The notes under the pieces are model-generated. The model had not been told where the DNA came from. It ran no database searches and worked only from the letters and a program-made list of their open reading frames with translations. A program made the translations under genes and the position numbers. Shown piece by piece: positions 1 to 4,584 of a stretch of 6,176 nucleotides of DNA (within the stretch, counting starts at the first letter, position 1; every line of letters starts with the position of its first letter). Source of the stretch: Clostridia bacterium (lineage in GTDB: Bacteria > Bacillota > Clostridia > UMGS1810); assembly GCA_017629325.1 (NCBI GenBank), contig JAGBXL010000183.1, forward strand, positions 1-6,176, read 5' to 3'.

Positions 1-1748
1 AGTATGTTGACGGTGTTGCAGGAGAAATCCGCGATATTTGGGACCTTATGAACACAAGCTACGATAAATTTATCCGCACAACCGACGATTATCACGAAAA
101 AGCGGTTCAGAATATTTTTAAAAAGCTCTACGACCAGGGCGATATTTATAAAAGTGAATACAGTGGTCTTTACAGTGTGCCCTGTGAATCCTTCTTCACA
201 GAAACTCAGGTTACAGACGGTCTTTGCCCCGATTGCGGCAGAAAGGTTACTGTTACAAACGAAGAAGCATACTTCTTTAAAATGAGTAAATATCAAGACA
301 GACTCATGAAGCACATAGAAGAAAACCCCGAGTTTATTCAGCCTGAATCACGCCGCAAGGAAATGGTTAATAACTTCTTAAAGCCCGGACTTCAGGACCT
401 TTGTGTTTCAAGAACATCATTTAAATGGGGAGTTCCTGTTACATTTGATGATAAGCATGTTGTTTATGTTTGGATAGATGCTCTTTCAAACTATATCACT
501 GCCCTTGGCTACGATACCGATAAAAAAGGTGAGCTTTATAAAAGGTACTGGCCCGCAGATGTTCATATTATTGGTAAAGACATTTTAAGATTCCACACAA
601 TCTACTGGCCCATTATGCTTATGGCACTTGGCGAGCCTCTTCCAAAACAGATATTTGGCCACCCGTGGCTACTTTCGGGCAATGACAAAATGAGTAAGTC
701 AAAAGGCAATGTTATGTATGCCGACGATTTAGTTCGTCATTTTGGCGTTGATGCAATAAGATACTATGTTCTTAGGGAAATGCCCTTTGCAGCCGATGGC
801 ACCATTACTTTAGAAACAATTATTTCACGCTTCAATAGCGACCTTGCCAACACTTTAGGTAACCTTGTAAACCGCACAGTTGCAATGGCAAATAAATATT
901 TTGGCGGCGAAATTAAAAATCCTGGTGTTAAAGAAGAAATAGATGCCGAGCTTATTGAGTGTGCTTTAAATACAGTTAAAGAAGTAAGCGAAAAAATGAA
1001 AGAGCTTCGCGTGGCAGATTCAATAGAAGCTATAATGAATTTAGCCCGCCGCTGTAATAAGTATATAGACGAAACAATGCCCTGGGCACTTGCAAAAGAT
1101 GAAGAGAAACAAGACAGACTCAAAACTGTTCTTTATAACCTTATTGAAGCAATCCGCTTTATTGGTATTTTAGTTGGTCCCTTTATGCCCGAAACTTCAG
1201 AAAAGATTTTAGAGCAGATAAATGCTTCTTCAAAAGATTATGAAAGCCTTTTCGCATTTAATGAAGAAACAGAGGTTAAAGTTGGCGAAGCTACCCCCCT
1301 CTTTGCTCGCTTAGACGAAGCAAAAAAATTAAAAGAGGTTGAAGATGATATCTTTGCTCCCAAAAAAGAGGAAGCAAAAAAAGAAGATAAAAAGGCAGAC
1401 AAAAAAGAAGACGAGCCAAGTGAAATCACCATAGACGATTTTGCAAAGGTAGAAATGAAAGTTGGCCTTGTTTTAGAGAGCAAGCAGGTTGAAGGTGCCG
1501 ATAAGCTCCTGGTTTCACAGGTTAAAATTGGCGATGAGGTTCGTCAGATTGTTTCCGGAATTGCAAAATATTATAAACCGGAAGAAATGGTTGGCAAAAA
1601 GGTTATAGTTGTAACCAATTTAAAACCCGTTAAGCTTCGCGGTGTTCTTTCCCAGGGAATGATTCTTGCTGCAGTTGATGGAGATACATTATCTGTGGTT
1701 TCACCTGAAAAAACAGACAAAATATCAGACGGCACAAAAATAAGCTAA
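1..1748 (+). CDS. metG: Methionine--tRNA ligase (MetRS), 5'-truncated by window edge
   Basis: Charges tRNA-Met with methionine in the cytoplasm. The frame is open from base 3 (YVDG...), so the ATG at 48 is internal, not the start; roughly 70-80 residues with the HIGH-type ATP motif lie outside the window. Numbering from the ATG at 48: a zinc-knuckle insertion at 43-63 with Cys46, Cys60 and Cys63; conserved catalytic-domain stretches such as HIIGKDILRFHTIYWP; the KMSKS ATP loop at 214-218 (bases 687-701); the anticodon-binding helical domain with NKYIDETMPW at 337-346; a Lys/Glu-rich linker at about 425-458; and a C-terminal EMAPII/Trbp111-like tRNA-binding domain at 459-566 containing RQIVSGIAKYY and NLKPVKLRGVLSQGMILAA. 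The Ser at 43 stands where many MetRS have the first zinc Cys. It ends in TAA and is followed by two terminator hairpins, so it is not co-transcribed with ctsR by default. The family assignment is secure. Confidence 0.97.
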   Translation, partial: YVDGVAGEIRDIWDLMNTSYDKFIRTTDDYHEKAVQNIFKKLYDQGDIYKSEYSGLYSVPCESFFTETQVTDGLCPDCGRKVTVTNEEAYFFKMSKYQDRLMKHIEENPEFIQPESRRKEMVNNFLKPGLQDLCVSRTSFKWGVPVTFDDKHVVYVWIDALSNYITALGYDTDKKGELYKRYWPADVHIIGKDILRFHTIYWPIMLMALGEPLPKQIFGHPWLLSGNDKMSKSKGNVMYADDLVRHFGVDAIRYYVLREMPFAADGTITLETIISRFNSDLANTLGNLVNRTVAMANKYFGGEIKNPGVKEEIDAELIECALNTVKEVSEKMKELRVADSIEAIMNLARRCNKYIDETMPWALAKDEEKQDRLKTVLYNLIEAIRFIGILVGPFMPETSEKILEQINASSKDYESLFAFNEETEVKVGEATPLFARLDEAKKLKEVEDDIFAPKKEEAKKEDKKADKKEDEPSEITIDDFAKVEMKVGLVLESKQVEGADKLLVSQVKIGDEVRQIVSGIAKYYKPEEMVGKKVIVVTNLKPVKLRGVLSQGMILAAVDGDTLSVVSPEKTDKISDGTKIS

Positions 1749-1800
1749 AAAATGTGAAATGTAAAAATTTTTCGAACTATAAAACACGAAAAAATTGTAG

Positions 1801-1820
1801 GGGCGGGGCTTGCTCCGCCC
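1801..1820. repeat. GC-rich imperfect palindrome (hairpin)
   Basis: GGGCGG at 1801-1806 pairs with CCGCCC at 1815-1820. A G-U and a G-C pair extend the stem to 8 bp around a CTTG loop. It stands out sharply in A/T-rich DNA and has no T-tract after it, so it is not a typical terminator. The form (TAGGGGCGGGG-CTTG-CTCCGCCCG) resembles small dispersed palindromic repeats of low-GC gut Clostridia, but dispersal cannot be shown from one copy. An 8-base complement (GGGCGGAG) recurs at 2371-2378. Confidence 0.55.
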
Positions 1821-1825
1821 GTAAA

Positions 1826-1842
1826 TATAATAATTTATTATA
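1826..1842. repeat. A/T palindrome
   Basis: TATAATAA at 1826-1833 and TTATTATA at 1835-1842 are exact reverse complements around one base. It lies between the GC-rich hairpin and the metG terminator. It could be part of a palindromic element together with 1801-1820, or chance in A/T-rich DNA. No function can be assigned. Confidence 0.35.
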
Positions 1843-1845
1843 CAT

Positions 1846-1889
1846 AAAAAGGGTTTGTGAAAAACTAAGATTTTTTACAAACCCTTTTT
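1846..1889 (+). terminator. Intrinsic terminator of metG, probably bidirectional
   Basis: AAAAAGGGTTTGT (1846-1858) is the exact reverse complement of ACAAACCCTTTTT (1877-1889). A G-U pair and five A-U pairs continue the stem inward, giving about 19 bp around the loop CTAAGA (1865-1870). The stem ends in a run of five T followed by GTTGTTT. The A-run on the left gives a U-run on the other strand, so it could also stop minus-strand transcripts. It lies about 100 bases after the metG stop. Confidence 0.88.
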
Positions 1890-1924
1890 GTTGTTTACTT
1901 GCTAAATTGAGAAGGTCTTAAAGC

Positions 1925-1976
1925 AAAAGAAAGCCCAAAAATTATTTGCATAATTTTTTTGGAGGCTTTCTTTTTT
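1925..1976 (+). terminator. Second intrinsic terminator, long bulged hairpin
   Basis: AAAAGAAAGCC (1925-1935) pairs with GGCTTTCTTTT (1964-1974), and inside it AAAAATTAT (1937-1945) pairs with ATAATTTTT (1950-1958) around a TTGC loop, with a small asymmetric internal bulge between the two stems. Six T follow the GC-containing part of the stem (1971-1976). It sits 35 bases after the first terminator in a tandem arrangement, insulating the ctsR region from metG read-through. Confidence 0.8.
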
Positions 1977-1998
1977 ATTTGATTTTTTTAAACGAAAA

Positions 1999-2024
1999 GA
2001 TGATTTTTTTCATCAAAAATCATC
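1999..2024. repeat. A/T-rich inverted repeat (10-bp stem)
   Basis: GATGATTTTT (1999-2008) and AAAAATCATC (2015-2024) are exact reverse complements with a 6-base loop. On the + strand an A-run follows, so it is not a + strand terminator. On the minus strand it would be followed by TTTTCG, so it could be a weak minus-strand terminator, although no minus-strand gene is visible. It may simply be a further stem of the insulating region. Confidence 0.4.
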
Positions 2025-2072
2025 AAAAAATAAAGATTATACTAAATAAAAAAAGGGTGAAAAAGCATCAAT

Positions 2073-2144
2073 AAATCCACAATTCCACAAAGTTATCCAC
2101 ATTTGACAAGCCTTATTTTATGGGGTTTAGAGCTGTTTTCCACA
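2073..2144 (+). promoter_or_regulatory. Group of DnaA-box-like sites
   Basis: TTATCCACA at 2093-2101 matches the consensus DnaA box exactly, and TTTTCCACA at 2136-2144 has one mismatch. AAATCCACA (2073-2081) and AATTCCACA (2081-2089) are weaker, with 2 and 3 mismatches. All four share CCACA and lie on the same strand; no copy was found on the minus strand within the intergenic region. An A/T-rich stretch follows at about 2203-2260. DnaA binding is an inference from motif matching; the role could be DnaA titration, transcriptional control or, less likely, replication initiation. Confidence 0.5.
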
Positions 2145-2300
2145 ATAAAAATTGCAACATTTTCCTATTTTTATCAGAGCTAAATTTGAGGTTTTTGAGG
2201 GTAAAAAAAGAGCAAAAATTATAGCTTTTTTATTTATTTATAATTATACAAAAAAACCTGTCCAACAAAAGAGGAAAAACCTCTAAAGCCCCATCACACA

Positions 2301-2348
2301 AGGGTTTTATGGTTTTTGAATAATTTGCCGAAAAATGTATAAAACCCT
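2301..2348. repeat. 10-bp inverted repeat with 28-base loop
   Basis: AGGGTTTTAT (2301-2310) and ATAAAACCCT (2339-2348) are exact reverse complements. The right arm overlaps both the second copy of the CTCTAAAGCCC direct repeat and a weak promoter-like TATAAA. A small all-GC stem, CCCG-CAATAT-CGGG, follows directly at 2355-2368. It could be an operator-like dyad or an RNA structure if transcribed. Confidence 0.5.
2316..2343 (+). promoter_or_regulatory. Possible secondary sigma-A promoter
   Basis: TTGAAT (2316-2321, 4/6 match to the -35 consensus) and TATAAA (2338-2343, 5/6 to the -10) are 16 bases apart. Transcription would start near 2350 and run through the repeats into ctsR. In A/T-rich DNA such matches occur by chance. 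It is listed because ctsR operons in other Bacillota can have more than one promoter. Confidence 0.25.
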
Positions 2349-2383
2349 CTAAAGCCCGCAATATCGGGAAGGGCGGAGTGCAT

Positions 2384-2413
2384 AAAAAATTTTTTAAAAA
2401 TTTTTCAAAAAAA
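2384..2413 (+). promoter_or_regulatory. UP element / phased A-tracts upstream of ctsR promoter
   Basis: A-runs at 2384-2389, 2396-2400 and 2407-2413 are centred about 11.5-12 bases apart, close to one helical turn, with T-runs at 2390-2395 and 2401-2405. Relative to a start near 2452 they fall at about -68 to -39, and 2394-2415 fits the alpha-subunit UP-element consensus with about one mismatch. This should make the core promoter strong when CtsR is released. Confidence 0.6.
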
Positions 2414-2416
2414 CAC

Positions 2417-2445
2417 TTGACAAATATTAGTTTAAGAGGTATAAT
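2417..2445 (+). promoter_or_regulatory. Sigma-A promoter of the ctsR-mcsA-mcsB-clpC operon
   Basis: TTGACA (2417-2422) and TATAAT (2440-2445) are both perfect consensus hexamers with the ideal 17-base spacer. Transcription should start near 2452, giving a leader of about 110 bases. An 8-base inverted repeat flanks the promoter: GAGTGCAT at 2376-2383 and ATGCACTC at 2444-2451. A full-consensus promoter fits a tightly repressed stress operon, with control exerted by the CtsR operator just downstream. Confidence 0.92.
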
Positions 2446-2455
2446 GCACTCACAA

Positions 2456-2492
2456 AGTCAAAGAAAGTCAAAGTCTAAAAACTTTTTTGACT
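2456..2492 (+). promoter_or_regulatory. CtsR operator (two direct heptads plus one inverted)
   Basis: AGTCAAA-GAA-AGTCAAA at 2456-2472 matches the published CtsR box, (A/G)GTCAAA-NAN-(A/G)GTCAAA, at every defined position. The heptads sit in a perfect 10-base tandem repeat, AAAGTCAAAG twice (2454-2473). A third copy lies inverted at 2486-2492 (TTTGACT). AAAGTCAAA (2464-2472) and TTTGACTTT (2486-2494) could also pair as a hairpin in the leader RNA. The site starts about 4 bases after the predicted transcription start, so bound CtsR would block initiation: negative autoregulation, relieved by heat or protein stress. Confidence 0.93.
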
Positions 2493-2564
2493 TTTGAAAA
2501 AAGTTGAAAACCGCATAAACGGTGTAATTTAACCCCTTTAAAACATATCAGGGAGGTAATAAAA

Positions 2565-3014
2565 ATGAAAATAAGCGATACAATCGAAAACTTTATCCGT
2601 GAGCTTTTTGAAGATGAACAAAGCATAGAATTAAAAAGAAACGAACTGGCTTCATATTTTATCTGTGTGCCCAGTCAGATTAACTATGTTATTCAAACCC
2701 GTTTCACAACCGAGAGAGGATATATAGTAGAAAGCAGGCGTGGCGGCGGAGGTCATATAAGAATAACAAGAGTTGCAATGGAAAGAAACGACACTATCCG
2801 CCATGTAATAAATAACATTGGTTCAAGCATAGATGTTTTAACAGTTGAAGCAATTGTCAATACTTTATATATGAGCGAAATAATTAAACCCAGCGAGGCA
2901 AAGCTGATACTTGCCGCCTGCTCTAATAATGCCCTTTCGCCAATAGCCGATGGCTACACCAAAAATCAGGTGAGAGCAAGCATTTTTAAAAATCTTTTAT
3001 TGATGTTTGTTTAA
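2565..3014 (+). CDS. ctsR: Transcriptional repressor CtsR
   Basis: Winged-helix repressor of class III heat-shock genes (clp genes), acting as a dimer on heptad direct repeats. The 149 residues are slightly shorter than B. subtilis CtsR (about 154). The N-terminal DNA-binding domain covers about 1-70, with the conserved core VPSQINYVIQTRFTTERGYI and the wing ESRRGGGGHIRI. Arg59 followed by Gly60-63 corresponds to the arginine phosphorylated by McsB and to the glycine-rich loop known as a heat sensor in relatives. The C-terminal dimerisation domain (about 76-149) contains SEAKLILAA and ends in a hydrophobic stretch (IFKNLLLMFV) without the usual basic tail. The start is set by GGGAGG at 2551-2556, 8 bases before the ATG. 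It is the first gene of the operon, and a perfect CtsR operator stands about 90 bases upstream. Confidence 0.96.
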   Translation: MKISDTIENFIRELFEDEQSIELKRNELASYFICVPSQINYVIQTRFTTERGYIVESRRGGGGHIRITRVAMERNDTIRHVINNIGSSIDVLTVEAIVNTLYMSEIIKPSEAKLILAACSNNALSPIADGYTKNQVRASIFKNLLLMFV

Positions 3015-3045
3015 CAAGGTTTAAATCTAAAGGAGGAATTTTATT

Positions 3046-3549
3046 ATGTTGTGTTCAAACTGCAGTTCAAAAGAAGCAGCCTTTCACTATAAGTACATTA
3101 AAAACGGAAGCAAAAACGAAATTCACCTGTGCACCGACTGTGCCAAAAAGCTTGGCTATATAAACGATGGGGAACTTAGCTTCAACCCTGCAAATATTTT
3201 TGGTGAGCTTTTTTCGCTTCCCCAGTTTATCCGCCACAGAGCTCCCGAAACAAGCTGCCCAAATTGCGGCACAGACTATAACAGCTTGAGCCGCACGGGC
3301 TTTGTGGGCTGCGATAAATGCTACGATTTTTTTGCAAAACAAATAGATGCCATTCTTTCAAAAATTCAGCCCTCCACAATTCATAAGGGCAAGCTTGGAG
3401 GATCTGAGGGCAAAAAGATTGAAAGAGATAACACCATAAAAGGCTTAAAAGAAGATTTGCAAAAAGCAATTTTAAACGAAAACTACGAAGAAGCGGCAGT
3501 TTTAAGAGATAAAATAAAAGCATTAGAGGGCGAAGGAGGGGAAAAATAA
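3046..3549 (+). CDS. mcsA: McsA, zinc- and UVR-domain activator of McsB
   Basis: Partner and activator of the protein-arginine kinase McsB in the cytoplasm. The 167 residues carry four CxxC pairs: Cys3/Cys6, Cys29/Cys32, Cys71/Cys74 and Cys89/Cys92, enough for two zinc sites. A variable linker follows (about 105-127), then a C-terminal UVR motif (about 129-163, with ENYEEAAVLRDKIKAL), an alpha-helical hairpin also found in UvrB/UvrC and in the ClpC middle domain. AAGGAGG at 3030-3036 is 9 bases before the ATG and supports this start. It follows ctsR by 31 bases and overlaps mcsB by one base. The tail codons (GEGGEK) contain the mcsB ribosome binding site. The short, cysteine-rich, UVR-tailed layout in this gene order makes the assignment firm. 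Confidence 0.95.
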   Translation: MLCSNCSSKEAAFHYKYIKNGSKNEIHLCTDCAKKLGYINDGELSFNPANIFGELFSLPQFIRHRAPETSCPNCGTDYNSLSRTGFVGCDKCYDFFAKQIDAILSKIQPSTIHKGKLGGSEGKKIERDNTIKGLKEDLQKAILNENYEEAAVLRDKIKALEGEGGEK

Positions 3550-4556
3550 TGGCAAAATGGTTTGAAGATGCAGGAAAAAATTCCGATATTGTTTTAAGCA
3601 CACGTATCCGCTTTGCACGAAATTTAAAAGGTATTCCCTATCCTAAAAAAATGACGGCGGAAGATGCTAAAAGAGTTATAGCTCTTGTAGAAGCTGCCCT
3701 TGAGGAAATGAACTATACCTTTACTAAATACGATATGCAAAAACTTTCACCAAACGAAAAAGAAAGGCTTGTTGAAGAAAGATATATAAGCCCCGATTTT
3801 GCCTCATCAAAAATTCCTTCGTGTGCATATATAAGCGACGATAATAACGTGAGCATAATGGTAAACGAGGAAGACCACATAAGAATTCAGTGTATATACG
3901 CAGGCCTGGAGGATAAAAAGACCTACGACCTGATAAGCAAAATAGATACCTACCTTAGTGAAAAGCTTGATTATGCCATTCACGAAAAATACGGCCACCT
4001 CACCTCATGCCTCACAAATGTGGGCACAGGTATGCGGATATCTTTTATGATGCACCTGCCTGCAATAGTTATGTTTAAGGCATCGGAAGGCATATTCTCC
4101 GCAATTTCAAAGCTTGGCTTAACCGTGAGGGGAATGTATGGCGAGGGAACAAAATCCGCAGGACATCTTTTCCAGATTTCAAATCAGGTTACACTTGGTA
4201 AAGACGAAAATGAAATAATAAATGATATAACCCATGTTGTAGAGGGCGTTATAGCAAAAGAAAAAGAATTAAGGCAGGAGCTTTTAAATCAAAAAGGTCT
4301 GGTTTTAGAAGACAAAATAATGCGTTCTTTTGGGCTACTCAAAAATGCCCGCATTATGCAAAGCAAAGAAATGATGAATCTTTTATCAGATTTAAGGCTT
4401 GGCTTAAGCCTTGGTATAACTCAAAATATTTCTTTAAAAGACATAACACGCCTTATGATAATGGCGTCAAGAGCTCACATCTCATCTTCCGAAACAAGCG
4501 ATGCACCCTTTGAAAGAGATGTTGAAAGAGCAAAGCTTATAAGAAACACTTTATAA
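3549..4556 (+). CDS. mcsB: Protein-arginine kinase McsB
   Basis: Phosphorylates arginines on CtsR and on damaged proteins using ATP, marking them for ClpC-ClpP. It has the phosphagen-kinase catalytic fold. In order: STRIRFARN at 17-25 (nucleotide-binding arginines), NEEDH at 106-110 (catalytic acid loop), the active-site signature SCLTNVGTG with Cys154 (bases 4008-4010), Arg163, YGEGT at 197-201 with catalytic Glu199, and near the C-terminus RDVERA at 323-328, the RDxxRA phosphoarginine-sensing site. At 335 residues it is shorter than B. subtilis McsB (about 363), mainly from a shorter N-terminus and loss of the tail after RDxxRA. The residue after Cys154 is Leu, where the family normally has Pro. 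The start overlaps the mcsA stop (TAATG), with AAGGAGGG at 3533-3540 inside mcsA, so translation is probably coupled. Confidence 0.96.
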   Translation: MAKWFEDAGKNSDIVLSTRIRFARNLKGIPYPKKMTAEDAKRVIALVEAALEEMNYTFTKYDMQKLSPNEKERLVEERYISPDFASSKIPSCAYISDDNNVSIMVNEEDHIRIQCIYAGLEDKKTYDLISKIDTYLSEKLDYAIHEKYGHLTSCLTNVGTGMRISFMMHLPAIVMFKASEGIFSAISKLGLTVRGMYGEGTKSAGHLFQISNQVTLGKDENEIINDITHVVEGVIAKEKELRQELLNQKGLVLEDKIMRSFGLLKNARIMQSKEMMNLLSDLRLGLSLGITQNISLKDITRLMIMASRAHISSSETSDAPFERDVERAKLIRNTL

Positions 4557-4584
4557 AGATACCTTATAGAAGGAGGAATACTAT

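Larger units (their letters stand above)
2280..2357. repeat. 12-bp direct repeat, two copies 66 bp apart
   Basis: CCTCTAAAGCCC occurs at 2280-2291 and 2346-2357, each preceded by an A-run plus C. Each copy is also half of an inverted repeat: AAAAACCTC (2275-2283) is the reverse complement of GAGGTTTTT (2188-2196), and ATAAAACCCT (2339-2348) is the reverse complement of AGGGTTTTAT (2301-2310). The repeats lie upstream of the main ctsR promoter. They might be protein-binding sites or a remnant of a duplicated element; no known family is recognised. Confidence 0.6.
1749..2564. other. 816-base intergenic region between metG and ctsR
   Basis: No credible protein gene was found on either strand; the longest + strand frame checked is a 24-codon one at 2000-2074 with no ribosome binding site. 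From left to right it holds a GC-rich hairpin (1801-1820), an A/T palindrome (1826-1842), two intrinsic terminators (1846-1889, 1925-1976), an A/T hairpin (1999-2024), a group of CCACA/DnaA-box motifs (2073-2144), an A/T-rich stretch (about 2203-2260), nested direct and inverted repeats (2188-2368), and the ctsR promoter, UP element and CtsR operator (2384-2492). The ctsR leader is about 110 bases long. For a Bacillota intergenic region it is long and unusually dense in repeats. Confidence 0.85.

Noticed and set aside
48..50. ATG as the start of metG
   Set aside because: The same frame is open back to the window edge and encodes conserved MetRS sequence (YVDG...IWDLMNTSYDKF), so this Met is internal.
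764..1483. Minus-strand frames of 119 and 81 codons inside metG
   Set aside because: They lie fully inside a clearly conserved gene on the other strand, have Ser/Phe/Leu-rich translations typical of antisense frames, and no recognisable domain.
2000..2074. 24-codon + strand frame (MIFFIKNHQKIKII...)
   Set aside because: No ribosome binding site at a usable distance; the Lys/Ile-rich composition is what A/T-rich DNA gives by chance, and it overlaps a hairpin.
2103..2131. Possible promoter TTGACA-17-TTTAGA
   Set aside because: The -10 matches only 3 of 6 positions and no gene follows; kept only as a note beside the DnaA-box group.
2206..2231. Terminator-like hairpin ending in a T-run (AAAAGAGC / GCTTTTTT)
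   Set aside because: The stem has only three non-A/T core pairs plus a G-U wobble and a 10-base loop; too weak to call.
2073..2260. Chromosomal replication origin
   Set aside because: DnaA boxes and an A/T-rich stretch are present, but there are only two good boxes, the flanking genes are co-directional, and no dnaA/dnaN is seen; not supported beyond a DnaA-binding hypothesis.
1749..2564. CRISPR array, tRNA, riboswitch or T-box element
   Set aside because: No regularly spaced repeats, no cloverleaf, and no T-box or known aptamer core motifs were seen; the repeats found occur only twice.
3067..3998. Minus-strand frames (91, 124 and 63 codons) under mcsA and mcsB
   Set aside because: They are antisense to recognised genes; their hydrophobic, Cys-containing translations come from the complement of Lys/Glu codons, with no supporting motif.
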